Assembly: GCA_000171835.1 (NCBI GenBank)
Contig: ABHC01000007.1
Span: 1-64,000 of the forward strand
Length of the DNA stretch: 64,000 bases
Direction: 5' to 3'
From: an alpha proteobacterium BAL199
GTDB lineage: Bacteria > Pseudomonadota > Alphaproteobacteria > Thalassobaculales > Thalassobaculaceae
The stretch's first letter is position 1. Each line of letters opens with the position of its first letter. Made by a program: the position numbers and the translations under genes. The notes under the pieces were generated by a model. It made no database searches. It saw only the letters and a list, made by a program, of their open reading frames with translations, and had not been told where the DNA came from. Shown here piece by piece: positions 1-8,288 of the stretch.

Positions 1-911
1 CCGGCTTTCCAGGCAGTGCTGGTCTCCACCCACTTCTCGCAGCACGCCTTGGCCAGCGTCCGTACCCGGCCGATGTAGGCCTGCCGTTCGGTCACACTGA
101 TCACGCCGCGCGCGTCCAGCAGGTTGAAGGCGTGGCTCGCTTTCATGCACTGGTCATAAGCTGGCAGCGGCATCGGCTTTTCGGCGGCGAGCAGCGCCGC
201 GCAGGCCATCTCGGCATCGCGGAAATGCTGGAACAGCACTTCGGTGTCGGCGTACTCGAAGTTGTAGGTGGAGAACTCAAGCTCGGCCTGCTTGTAGATG
301 TCGCCGTAGACCTTGCCGCCCTCGTCCTTCGGCACGCCGTCCCAGTCCAGGTCATAGACGTCATCGACCTCCTGGATGTACATGGCCAGCCGTTCCAGGC
401 CGTAGGTCAATTCCAGACTGACCGGCGCGCAGTCGATACCGCCAACCTGTTGGAAATAGGTGTACTGCGACACCTCCATGCCGTCGCACCAGACCTCCCA
501 GCCGAGGCCCCAGGCGCCGAGCGTCGGGCTTTCCCAGTCGTCCTCGACGAAGCGGATGTCGTGCTGCATGGGGTCGAGGCCGATGGCGCGCAGCGAGCCG
601 AGGTAAAGCTCCTGGCTGTCGACCGGCGACGGCTTCACCAGCACCTGGAACTGGTAGTAGTGCTGGAGGCGGTTCGGGTTCTCGCCATAGCGACCATCGG
701 TCGGGCGGCGCGACGGCTGGACGTAAGCGGCCTTCCAGATGTCGTCCGGACCGAGGGAGCGCAAGGTGGTTGCCGGGTGAAACGTCCCCGCCCCGACCTC
801 CATGTCATAGGGCTGCAGAATCACGCAGCCCTTGCTCGCCCAATAGGTCTGCAAGGTCAGGATCAGGGACTGAAAGGCCAACCGGCTGTCCGGTCGGTCA
901 CCATCCGGCAT
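1..911 (-). CDS. glyQ: Glycyl-tRNA synthetase alpha subunit, C-terminus cut by the window edge
   Basis: This is the alpha subunit of the bacterial alpha2beta2 glycyl-tRNA synthetase, which charges tRNA-Gly in the cytoplasm. About 303 codons are present and the reading frame runs off the left edge, so only the last few residues should be missing, since the family is usually about 290-320 residues. The protein begins [20 protein letters not shown] and carries the hallmark stretches [20 protein letters not shown] and [20 protein letters not shown] followed by RYGENPNR, which form the glycine/ATP site of the alpha subunit. The ATG at 911 was chosen because it is the first start in frame and gives the usual N-terminus. 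The beta subunit (glyS) normally follows and would lie outside the window. The family identification is very secure. Confidence 0.96.
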   Translation of the reverse strand, partial: MPDGDRPDSRLAFQSLILTLQTYWASKGCVILQPYDMEVGAGTFHPATTLRSLGPDDIWKAAYVQPSRRPTDGRYGENPNRLQHYYQFQVLVKPSPVDSQELYLGSLRAIGLDPMQHDIRFVEDDWESPTLGAWGLGWEVWCDGMEVSQYTYFQQVGGIDCAPVSLELTYGLERLAMYIQEVDDVYDLDWDGVPKDEGGKVYGDIYKQAELEFSTYNFEYADTEVLFQHFRDAEMACAALLAAEKPMPLPAYDQCMKASHAFNLLDARGVISVTERQAYIGRVRTLAKACCEKWVETSTAWKA

Positions 912-1193
912 AACACGACTCACTGCGTATCTCGCGGGTGCGAGAAACTAGACGCCGGGGTGCATTGAATCAAGCGAACTCACCGCCGCTTGCCGAGACT
1001 TGGTGAATGGCAGGCGGGCAACCGCCCGACAAGCTCCGCCGACAGCCTCGCCGGGGCGGTATTGCCATGATGGTCGCCTCCTTTGGTTCCCTCGCCGCAC
1101 TGCAGCCGACGGTGTCGAGACGGGGTGGGCGGATTGCCAAGGCACCAACGCTTCCGGATAGTGTCGAGCGCACGAAACGGAAGGGGACTGGCC

Positions 1194-1706
1194 ATGACGA
1201 CGACCGATTGGTCGAAGCAGTTGTTCGATGATCTGGTCGAGGCTGGGGTGACGTTGTTCTCGTATGTTCCGGACGCCGGGAACAAGAAGCTGATCGAGCA
1301 TGTGTCGGCGCGCAACGATACGACCGCGGTCCTGCTGACCACGGAGGAGGAAGGCGTCGCCATCTGCGCCGGCGCCGACCTCGCGGGGCGCAAGTCGGTC
1401 GTCTGCATGCAGTCGTCCGGCGTCGGCAACGTTCCGAACTTCCTGTCCTTCGTGAAGGGTGGGAACTTTCCGATCCTGATGATCGTCTCGATGCGGGGCG
1501 ACTACGGCGAGCAGAACCCCTGGCAGTACCCGATGGGCCAGGCGGTCGAGCCGATCCTCACCGCGATGGGCGTCGGCATCGTCAAGGTGGACAGCCTCGA
1601 TGACCTACGCCCGGCCACCCGGGCAGCCCTGTCGGCGGTGTTCGCGGCCGGACAATCCACCGCGATCGTCCTGACGCAACGGTTCCTGGGCGCCAAGCAG
1701 TTCTGA
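1194..1706 (+). CDS. Thiamine-diphosphate decarboxylase, Pyr-domain (alpha) subunit, sulfopyruvate/phosphonopyruvate decarboxylase type
   Basis: A 170-residue protein that matches only the N-terminal pyrimidine-binding (Pyr) domain of ThDP-dependent decarboxylases. It opens with WSKQLFDDLVEAGVTLFSYV and has TTEEEGVAICAGADLAG, where the glutamate would activate the thiamine aminopyrimidine. The next gene encodes the matching pyrophosphate-binding domain, so the two should form one split enzyme, like the ComD/ComE sulfopyruvate decarboxylase. The ATG at 1194 is used because conserved sequence starts immediately after it; a longer in-frame start at 1083 adds residues with no family resemblance. 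The substrate is not known: sulfopyruvate, phosphonopyruvate or another 3-substituted pyruvate are all possible. No sulfonate-processing gene such as xsc or suyAB is nearby to decide. Confidence 0.8.
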   Translation: MTTTDWSKQLFDDLVEAGVTLFSYVPDAGNKKLIEHVSARNDTTAVLLTTEEEGVAICAGADLAGRKSVVCMQSSGVGNVPNFLSFVKGGNFPILMIVSMRGDYGEQNPWQYPMGQAVEPILTAMGVGIVKVDSLDDLRPATRAALSAVFAAGQSTAIVLTQRFLGAKQF

Positions 1707-1721
1707 CAGGAGGACGTGACG

Positions 1722-2312
1722 ATGCGGCAAGCGACACTGGATCGGCGGGACGTTCTCGCCCGGATCTTCCCGGACCCCGACCGGTATCTGTTCATCTCCG
1801 GACTGGCCGGCCCGGCCCGGGATACCGCCGGCCTGACGAAGGACGGCGCCAACACCTTCACCATGGCGGGAGCCATGGGTGCTGCGACGACCGTGGGGCT
1901 CGGCCTGGCACTGTCGGCGCCGGACAGAAAGGTCGCCGTGGTCACCGGCGACGGCGAGTTGCTCATGAACATCGGCTCGCTGGTGACGGTCGCATCGATG
2001 GCGCCGCCGAACCTGACGATCGTCTGCATCGACAACGGCTGCCACGGCGAGACCGGCGGACAGACGGGCCACACGTCCCGGACGGCCAATCTCGAACAGA
2101 TCGCCAAGGGTGCCGGGATCGCCTCCTCCACCGTCGTCGAAACCGAAGCCGACCTGGACAAGGCCGCCGCGTTTCTGGAGGAGATGCCTGGCCCGCGGTT
2201 CATCCAGGTTCGGGTGACCGACGGCCCGCCGACCAACTACAAGCGCAACTTCAACATGGCCGAGTGCCGTATCCGCTTCCGGACGGCCGCCATGAACACC
2301 GCCGGCGGATGA
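1722..2312 (+). CDS. Thiamine-diphosphate decarboxylase, PP-domain (beta) subunit
   Basis: A 196-residue partner of the preceding gene, carrying the pyrophosphate-binding half. The ThDP/Mg motif is visible as GDGELLMNIGSLVTVASM, followed by TIVCIDNGCHGETGGQTGHT; GDG plus the downstream DN provide the metal ligands. It resembles ComE-type sulfopyruvate decarboxylase beta subunits and the C-terminal half of phosphonopyruvate decarboxylase. The gene starts 15 bases after the alpha-subunit stop. An AGGAGG sequence at 1708-1713 lies 8 bases before ATG 1722 but only 2 before the upstream GTG at 1716, so 1722 is preferred. The two genes are surely co-transcribed. The gene faces the AEC carrier convergently. 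Family confidence is high; substrate confidence is low. Confidence 0.8.
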   Translation: MRQATLDRRDVLARIFPDPDRYLFISGLAGPARDTAGLTKDGANTFTMAGAMGAATTVGLGLALSAPDRKVAVVTGDGELLMNIGSLVTVASMAPPNLTIVCIDNGCHGETGGQTGHTSRTANLEQIAKGAGIASSTVVETEADLDKAAAFLEEMPGPRFIQVRVTDGPPTNYKRNFNMAECRIRFRTAAMNTAGG

Positions 2313-2349
2313 CGTCGCGGTGAGCTGTTGGGACGGTGTCGTCGTCGGG

Positions 2350-3297
2350 CTATCCGACAAGGCGTCCCAGAAGCCAGACCGTGAACGGCAACGATAAGAA
2401 CGCCAGCGCGGTCTGGACAGTGATGATCGTCGCCATCAGCGGCGCATCTCCGCCCATCTGACGGGCAAGCGTGTAGCCGGACGCCGCCGTCGGAACGGCA
2501 CCGAACAACCCGGCAACGATTGCCGCGGTCGGTGGCAACTCCATCCACAGCGCCAGCCCGACCAGGACCGCAGGGAACACCACCATCTTCCCGATGATGG
2601 ACAACACGGCCGGACCGACCGAGGCGGTCATCTCGCGCACCCGGATGTTGGCGCCGACGCACAGCAGCACCACCGGCAGCGCCGCCTGCCCCAGGATCGC
2701 GGTCACATCGTGCAGCACCGGGATGGTTCCAATTCCGCTGAGGTTCACCACCACACCGGCGAACACCGACACCAGCAACGGGTTACGCGCCAGATCCCGG
2801 GCGATCGCCTTGACCAGGCCGGATTGTCGGCTCCCGTCAGCAGCCGGGCCGCGGGTCATGGTGACCATCAGGGACACCACCACGATGTTGGTCACCGGGA
2901 TCAGCAGCGCCGTGGCCAGCGCCGCCATTGCCAGCCCCTCGGCCCCGAACAGGCGCTCGGCAGCCGCAAGCGCGATGAAGGTGTTGTGCCGCGCCGCGCC
3001 CTGCAGCACCGACGTCGCGGTTGGCCCGGGCAGCTTGAAGACCAGGGTCGACAGCAGCGAGAAGCCGACGGCCCCAGCGAACCCGCCGAGGATCACCACC
3101 GCATAGTCGCCGACCAGTTCGCCCGACAGGGCAATCGTCGAGGTTTTGAAGAACAGCAAGCTTGGGAACAGCACCCAGTAGACCAGCTTGTCGTTCAAGT
3201 TCCAGAACTCGATCGACGGAATCCCGCCGCGCCGTAGACCATGGCCGAGCATGATCAGCAGGAAGATCGGGGCGATCGACAGCAGGATCGCGATCAT
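2350..3297 (-). CDS. AEC (auxin efflux carrier) family transporter
   Basis: A 315-residue inner-membrane protein composed almost entirely of hydrophobic segments, consistent with the ten-helix AEC fold. It starts MIAILLSIAPIFLLIMLGHG, and the typical FWNLNDKLVYWVLFPSLLFF follows near residue 30. The middle of the protein has LVKAIARDLARNPLLVSVFA, and the second half has GAVPTAASGYTLARQMGGDA, both characteristic of the family. Bacterial AEC members export or import organic anions such as malate or malonate; the substrate cannot be read from sequence. It lies 24 bases downstream of the YHYH-protein gene on the same strand, so the two may be one transcript, and it is convergent with the decarboxylase pair. 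Confidence 0.85.
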   Translation of the reverse strand: MIAILLSIAPIFLLIMLGHGLRRGGIPSIEFWNLNDKLVYWVLFPSLLFFKTSTIALSGELVGDYAVVILGGFAGAVGFSLLSTLVFKLPGPTATSVLQGAARHNTFIALAAAERLFGAEGLAMAALATALLIPVTNIVVVSLMVTMTRGPAADGSRQSGLVKAIARDLARNPLLVSVFAGVVVNLSGIGTIPVLHDVTAILGQAALPVVLLCVGANIRVREMTASVGPAVLSIIGKMVVFPAVLVGLALWMELPPTAAIVAGLFGAVPTAASGYTLARQMGGDAPLMATIITVQTALAFLSLPFTVWLLGRLVG

Positions 3298-3321
3298 GGT
3301 TTCACCATCGTGGTGTACTGG

Positions 3322-4389
3322 TCATCGTGGCCGATGCCGTTGCATGACGTCGCGCAACCGGTTGCGGTCGATCCCCAGAATCCGCGCCGCCCGGTCGATG
3401 TCCGGCGGCGGCGGACCGACGGCCCGGCGCAGCGTGTCGACATCGACCCCCAGTTCGGCCGCGGCACCGGCCAGCGGGTCATCGCCGCCGCGACCGGCGC
3501 CTGCCGGTGGTCTCGATCCGCCGCCCGGTTGTCGGTCGCCACCGCCCACCGACACCGGCGTTCCGGTGAAGCAGCCGAGCGAGTACGGATACTCCCGGGT
3601 CAAATGGTAGTGATAGATCGCGCGACGGTCGCCGTTCCACCTCACGACGCCGACATGGCCGTGGCAGGCGTCCAGATCGGCATTGCTCAGCTCGCGTCCG
3701 TCCTCGCCGTGCACTCCGAAGATTCCGAACCCGTCGAGGGCATAGCCGACCGGCTCGTCGTCGTCGGCCGTGCATGGGCTGGGTCCATGGTAGTGGTACC
3801 GCCCCTGACGTTCAGGATGGCCGGCACAGCCGTCGAGGATCTCATGCGCGGCGGCGTCGCGCCCCAGCCCGTCGAGCGCGTTGAAGATCGCAGCCCCGGT
3901 TAAGGCGAACCCGATCATGCTCATCGGCACGCAGCTCGCTGTTCTTGCCGGCGCCGGATCGGCCGGCAAACGCAACAACACGTCCCTCTCTCGGATCCGA
4001 TTCGGGTTCCGGTCGTATTGATAGGCATCGTCGCTACTGGACACCGGATAGCGTCCGGTCGGATGGCTTGGCAGATTGTTGGCCCGCACCACCCGCTCGC
4101 TACCTTCCACGGTGATCGCCAAGCGAGCGTTCGGCCAGGTCACCCGGCCATCGACCGTCGGCTTGAGGTCCGGGTTCCAGCGGTCGCCGCGGATCCAGGT
4201 ACCTTCGCGGTGCGCACCACCGCCTTCGAACCGGGTCTGGCAGACGAAGACATTGCCGCGCTGCGGCGAGGTCGAGATCCGGCCGTCGCCCAGCGGCAGC
4301 CACGCGTCACCGGATTGCGCCGCCGCCGATCCGATGACCGCCAGCGCCATAAAAATACCCGCCGCGATGGCTCTGCTCGATATCCGCAT
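3322..4389 (-). CDS. Secreted YHYH-domain protein
   Basis: A 355-residue protein with a clear Sec signal peptide (MRISSRAIAAGIFMALAV, cleavage after about SAAAQ). The mature part contains the YHYH family signature twice: YHYHGPSPC near residue 197 and YHYHLTREYPYSLGC near residue 258, separated by DGFGIFGVHGEDGRELSNAD. Histidine-rich motifs of this kind suggest metal binding, but no enzymatic role is established for the family. The C-terminal 80 residues are Gly/Pro/Arg-rich and hold two short helical repeats of the type LG(V/I)D-x-(D/N)-x-LR. ATG 4389 is preceded by a GGGGGA ribosome-binding site. The gene is divergent from the TRIC-type channel gene and upstream of the AEC carrier gene. Confidence 0.78.
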   Translation of the reverse strand: MRISSRAIAAGIFMALAVIGSAAAQSGDAWLPLGDGRISTSPQRGNVFVCQTRFEGGGAHREGTWIRGDRWNPDLKPTVDGRVTWPNARLAITVEGSERVVRANNLPSHPTGRYPVSSSDDAYQYDRNPNRIRERDVLLRLPADPAPARTASCVPMSMIGFALTGAAIFNALDGLGRDAAAHEILDGCAGHPERQGRYHYHGPSPCTADDDEPVGYALDGFGIFGVHGEDGRELSNADLDACHGHVGVVRWNGDRRAIYHYHLTREYPYSLGCFTGTPVSVGGGDRQPGGGSRPPAGAGRGGDDPLAGAAAELGVDVDTLRRAVGPPPPDIDRAARILGIDRNRLRDVMQRHRPR

Positions 4390-4496
4390 CGCTGTCCCCC
4401 CTTGGCACTGAGTTTATCGCGGCAAACGATGACGGACACCCTTGGCGTTGATCGGGTACAACCGGTGGACTGGGCTATAGGACTGCGGGGAGCGCA

Positions 4497-5129
4497 ATGG
4501 CTGGTTGGGTAGCGTGGCTGGATCTGCTGGGCGTGGCGGTGTTCGCAGCAACCGGTGCGTTGGTGGCGTCGCGCAAGCAGATGGATCTCGTCGGCTTCGG
4601 CCTGATGGCCAGCGCCACCGGGATCGGCGGCGGTACACTGCGCGACGTGCTGCTGGAGCGTCCGGTGTTCTGGATCGCCGACGGCCGGTATCTCGCGGTC
4701 TGCCTGGGCATCGCCGTGTTGATCTACCTGACCGCCCACATCGTGCAGCGCCGCTTCGTGGTGCTGTTGTGGGCCGATGCAATCGGTATTTCCGCCTATG
4801 CGGTAATGGGTGCCGAACTGGGGTTGCGAGCCGGGGCGGCACCGCCGGTCGCCGTCGTGCTCGGGGTCATGACCGCGACATTCGGCGGGTTGATCCGCGA
4901 CGTGCTGTGCCAGGAGACACCGCTGATCCTGCGCCGCGAGATCTACGCAACCGCCGTCGCCGCCGGCGCCGGGGCGTACGTCATCGCATTGTCGCTTGGT
5001 GCTGAGAAGCCGCTGGCCGCCATCCTCGGCTTTGCTATCGGGTTCGCCGTACGGGCCGGCGGCATCGGCTTCGGCTGGTCACTGCCGACCTACCGGCCAA
5101 GACCAGGGCGCGACTACCCGGTCGAGTGA
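4497..5129 (+). CDS. TRIC-type cation channel family membrane protein (UPF0126)
   Basis: A 210-residue inner-membrane protein with about seven hydrophobic segments arranged as two repeats. The diagnostic glycine-rich motifs are present in both halves: TGIGGGTLRDVLL around residue 40 and TATFGGLIRDVLCQETPLIL around residue 122, with FAATGALVASRKQMDLVGF before the first. The family (YadS/YicG-like) is related to eukaryotic trimeric intracellular cation channels, and some bacterial members carry cations or small zwitterions such as glycine. ATG 4497 follows GGGGAG with suitable spacing. The gene stands alone and is divergent from the YHYH gene. The family is secure; the ion is unknown. Confidence 0.88.
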   Translation: MAGWVAWLDLLGVAVFAATGALVASRKQMDLVGFGLMASATGIGGGTLRDVLLERPVFWIADGRYLAVCLGIAVLIYLTAHIVQRRFVVLLWADAIGISAYAVMGAELGLRAGAAPPVAVVLGVMTATFGGLIRDVLCQETPLILRREIYATAVAAGAGAYVIALSLGAEKPLAAILGFAIGFAVRAGGIGFGWSLPTYRPRPGRDYPVE

Positions 5130-5304
5130 CCACTACCGGCAAGGCGACGACCGCACATCATAGAGTCGCCGCGAAATCGACGTGAAAAGCCGGCCAACCA
5201 TCACCATGTATTGACTCAGTAGAGCGAGGCCGGTTCGCGGAAGTTCGCGATTAATTGGGAACCCTCGACACCTTCCGTGCATTGGTCTCAGGAGAGGCAA
5301 TGCC

Positions 5305-5580
5305 ATGATCAAGACTCTGATTTTTCTGACTTTGTTCGGCTGTGATGATTCCACGACGCAATGCGACGTGCTGGCGCAACCGACTCAGGTTTTCGAAACC
5401 CAGGCGGAATGCCAAGCATCCGCCGAAGAACTGCTCGATCGCTCCCTCGACCGACCGTACCCGATGCTCGTCACCCAGTGCGGGACCCAGAAGGAAACGA
5501 TCGACTACATCGCCCAAGTGGCACCAGCCGAGCAGCTCGCCATCGCCAGCCTGAACCTGGACAGCGCCAGCTCGCGCTGA
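5305..5580 (+). CDS. Small secreted protein of unknown function with cysteines
   Basis: A 91-residue protein that I do not recognise. It has a very short hydrophobic start (MIKTLIFLTLFGC) that could be a minimal signal sequence or, less likely, a lipobox, followed by a polar region with cysteines at about 13, 20, 36 and 59. A GGAGAGG ribosome-binding site at 5291-5297 precedes ATG 5305, and composition matches neighbouring genes, so I consider it real. The layout VFETQAECQASAEELL then YPMLVTQCG resembles that of the small protein at 27961, suggesting one family with a helix cysteine and a later strand cysteine. It stands between the channel gene and the fatty-acid operon. Confidence 0.6.
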   Translation: MIKTLIFLTLFGCDDSTTQCDVLAQPTQVFETQAECQASAEELLDRSLDRPYPMLVTQCGTQKETIDYIAQVAPAEQLAIASLNLDSASSR

Positions 5581-5673
5581 GAGGGCGGTTAACGGCACCG
5601 CGTTTGCCAGCCCCTGCCCGCCCGGTTATGAGTCGGCGTTCACTTTGCCGCACGACCGGACGGAGACCGCCGC

Positions 5674-6447
5674 ATGGCCGACGCTTTCGACCTGACCGGG
5701 AAGATCGCCCTGATTACCGGGGCCAGCCAGGGGCTCGGCGCTGGTTTTGCCGTTACCTTGGCCCGTGCGGGGGCCAAGGTCGCCCTGGCCGCCAGACAGA
5801 CCGGAAAGCTCGCCGAACTTCAGAAGCAGATTGAGGGCGCCGGCGGCACGGCGCACGCCATCGCCATGGACGTGACCGATGCGGGCTCGATACGCGCTGC
5901 ATTCGACGACGCCGAAGCAGTGCTTGGGCCGGTGGATGTGCTGGTCAACAACGCCGGAATCGCCATTCCGAAACCGTTCCTGGAACTGACCGAAGCCGAC
6001 TGGGACGCGGTGCTGGACACCAACCTCAAGGGCTGCTTCCTCGCCGGCCAAGAGGCTGCGAAGCGCATGGCGGGACGCCATGACGGCTCCACGGGCGGCG
6101 GCTCGATCATCAACATTGCCAGCGTGCTCGGCTTAGCGCCGATCGGCCATCTGTCCAGCTACTGCGCCTCCAAGGCCGGGCTGATCCACCTGACCAAGGC
6201 GATGGGCCTGGAACTGGCCCGGGTCGGGGTGCGGGTTAATGCGATCGCCCCCGGCTACATCGAAACGCCAATGAACTCCGACTTCTTCCACAGCCCGGCC
6301 GGCGAGAAGCTGATCAAGGGCGTCCCGCAGCGCCGGCTCGGCCAAGCCGAAGACCTGGATGGCGCGCTGCTGCTGCTGGCGTCCGACGCCTCGCGCTACA
6401 TGACCGGGACGGTGATCACCGTCGACGGCGGCTTCCTGCTGGATTGA
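5674..6447 (+). CDS. Short-chain dehydrogenase/reductase
   Basis: A classical SDR of 257 residues that uses NAD(P)H on an alcohol/carbonyl substrate. The cofactor motif TGASQGLGAGFA lies at residues 15-26, NNAG follows near 91, the catalytic serine is in INIASVLG, and the YCASKAG motif supplies catalytic Tyr and Lys. DVTD near residue 66 contacts adenine. It is the first gene of a tight three-gene unit with an acyl-CoA dehydrogenase (7-base gap) and a 3-hydroxyacyl-CoA dehydrogenase, so a role in acyl-CoA or fatty-acid metabolism is likely. CGGAGA upstream serves as ribosome-binding site. The exact substrate is not determined; FabG-like and hydroxyacyl-CoA-specific SDRs look alike at this level. 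Confidence 0.88.
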   Translation: MADAFDLTGKIALITGASQGLGAGFAVTLARAGAKVALAARQTGKLAELQKQIEGAGGTAHAIAMDVTDAGSIRAAFDDAEAVLGPVDVLVNNAGIAIPKPFLELTEADWDAVLDTNLKGCFLAGQEAAKRMAGRHDGSTGGGSIINIASVLGLAPIGHLSSYCASKAGLIHLTKAMGLELARVGVRVNAIAPGYIETPMNSDFFHSPAGEKLIKGVPQRRLGQAEDLDGALLLLASDASRYMTGTVITVDGGFLLD

Positions 6448-6454
6448 CGCCGCC

Positions 6455-8260
6455 ATGGCCGTGCCGCTGATCGATCCGGACGACCTCGCCTTCACCCTGT
6501 GGCGGGTGCTGGGCGCTGACAGCCTGCTGGCGTATCCGCGCTTTGCCGACCATGATCGCGAGGCGTTCGGACAGGTGATCGACACCGCCCGCCGGATCGC
6601 CGAGGCGAAGTTCCTGCCGCACGCCGCCAAGTCCGACGCCAACGAGCCGCGGCTGGAAAACGGCAAGGTCGTTCTGATCCCGGAGATCGGCGAGGCGCTG
6701 CAGGCCTTCGCCGAGGCCGGGTTCATGGCCGCCCACCACGATCACGACCGCGGCGGCATGCAACTGCCCTGGACCATCCAGCAGGCGGCGTTCGCGCATT
6801 TCAAGGCAGCCAACACCCCGACCGTCGGTTACGCCTTCCTGACGATCGCGGCTGCCAACCTGATCCACGCCCACGGCACGGTCGAGCAACAACGGTTGTG
6901 GATGGCCCCGATGCTGGACGGCCGGTTCTTCGGGACCATGGCGCTGTCGGAGCCGCACGCCGGATCGTCGCTGTCCGACGTCCGCACTTCCGCCCGCCCG
7001 CTCGGCGGCGAGCGCTACGCCATCAAGGGTTCGAAGATGTGGACCTCGGGCGGCGAGCATGAGCTGACCCGCAACATCGTGCACATGACCCTGGCCCGTA
7101 TCGAAGGCGCGCCAGCCGGGGTGAAGGGCCTGTCGCTGTTCATCGTGCCACGCTACCGCCTCGACGAGGCGGGCGAGCCGGCGGCGCCGAACGACATCAC
7201 GCTGATCGGCCTGAACCACAAGATGGGCTACCGCGGGACGGTCAATACCGCGCTGGCGTTCGGTGAGAACGACGATTGCGTCGGCTGGCTGGTCGGCGAG
7301 CCTAATCGCGGACTGGCCCAGATGTTCCACATGATGAACGAGGCCCGGGTCGGCGTGGCCATGGGCGCGATCATGCTGGCCTACCAAGGCTATCTGGTCA
7401 GCCTCGATTACGCCCGCACCCGCCCGCAGGGCCGGCATCCTGGCGACAAGGACCCGACCACCCCGCAACTGGCCCTGATCGAACACGCCGACGTGCGGCG
7501 CATGCTGCTCCAGCAGAAGGCGGTGGCCGAGGGAGGGCTGATGCTGGCCCTGGATCTGGCGATGCGGATCGACCGCCAGCACCAGGACCCTGACGAGACG
7601 GTGCGCCGGCGCGAGACCCTGCTCCTCGACTTCCTGACCCCGATCATCAAGGCGTGGTTCACCGACCGGGCGCTCGAAGCCAATTCCAACGCCATCCAGG
7701 TCCTCGGCGGCTACGGCTACACCCGCGACTATCCGGTAGAGCGCATCTACCGCGACAACCGGCTGAACCCGATCCACGAGGGAGCGAACGCCATCCAGGC
7801 CATCGACCTGCTCGGCCGCAAGGCCGGCATGGCCGAGGGCGCGGCGTTCGCCGCCGTGATCGACGAGATCCGCGCCACGCTGACCGCGGCCGACGGGCGC
7901 GCCGAAGTCGAGGCGATCCGCCGCGAGACCGCCGACGCCCTGGACCGGCTGGTGTCCGTCACGGCGACCCTGCTGAAGGCCGCGCCCGAGATCGGCCCGG
8001 TGCGCCTGCTGGCCAACGCTGCCGCCTACATGGATCTGGCCGGGTTGACCGTGTTCGGATGGCTGTGGCTGCGCCAGGCGCTGGCCGCCTTGGACGACCT
8101 GCCGGCAGCGACGGAGGGCCGGCCGCGCGATTTCCTGCTGGGCAAGCTGCATACGGCGCGCTACGTCGCGGTCTGGGAACTGCCACGCACGGCGCAGCAT
8201 GCGGCCCTGCTTGGTGCGTTCGACGACACGCTGGCAACCATGGGCGAAGCCTGGTTCTGA
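6455..8260 (+). CDS. Acyl-CoA dehydrogenase, long (about 600-residue) form
   Basis: A 601-residue FAD-dependent acyl-CoA dehydrogenase that introduces the 2,3-double bond of an acyl-CoA and passes electrons to ETF. Family signature 1 is MALSEPHAGSSLSD near residue 165; signature 2 is QVLGGYGYTRDYPVERIYRD, followed by NPIHEGAN, whose glutamate is the expected catalytic base. The extra N-terminal helix segment and about 130 C-terminal residues place it with the long subfamily that includes 3-methylmercaptopropionyl-CoA dehydrogenase (DmdC) and other broad-range enzymes, not with the 380-residue short/medium-chain forms. It starts 7 bases after the SDR and is followed by the 3-hydroxyacyl-CoA dehydrogenase 28 bases on. 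The DMSP-specific role cannot be claimed from sequence alone. Confidence 0.9.
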   Translation: MAVPLIDPDDLAFTLWRVLGADSLLAYPRFADHDREAFGQVIDTARRIAEAKFLPHAAKSDANEPRLENGKVVLIPEIGEALQAFAEAGFMAAHHDHDRGGMQLPWTIQQAAFAHFKAANTPTVGYAFLTIAAANLIHAHGTVEQQRLWMAPMLDGRFFGTMALSEPHAGSSLSDVRTSARPLGGERYAIKGSKMWTSGGEHELTRNIVHMTLARIEGAPAGVKGLSLFIVPRYRLDEAGEPAAPNDITLIGLNHKMGYRGTVNTALAFGENDDCVGWLVGEPNRGLAQMFHMMNEARVGVAMGAIMLAYQGYLVSLDYARTRPQGRHPGDKDPTTPQLALIEHADVRRMLLQQKAVAEGGLMLALDLAMRIDRQHQDPDETVRRRETLLLDFLTPIIKAWFTDRALEANSNAIQVLGGYGYTRDYPVERIYRDNRLNPIHEGANAIQAIDLLGRKAGMAEGAAFAAVIDEIRATLTAADGRAEVEAIRRETADALDRLVSVTATLLKAAPEIGPVRLLANAAAYMDLAGLTVFGWLWLRQALAALDDLPAATEGRPRDFLLGKLHTARYVAVWELPRTAQHAALLGAFDDTLATMGEAWF

Positions 8261-8288
8261 CCCGTTACGACCAACCCGGAGGAATTTG

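Noticed and set aside
5233-5246. GTTC-N6-GTTC resembling a LexA box upstream of the small gene at 5305
   Set aside because: The spacer is six, not seven, bases and the downstream gene is not a repair gene; the match arises from a GTTCGCG direct repeat.
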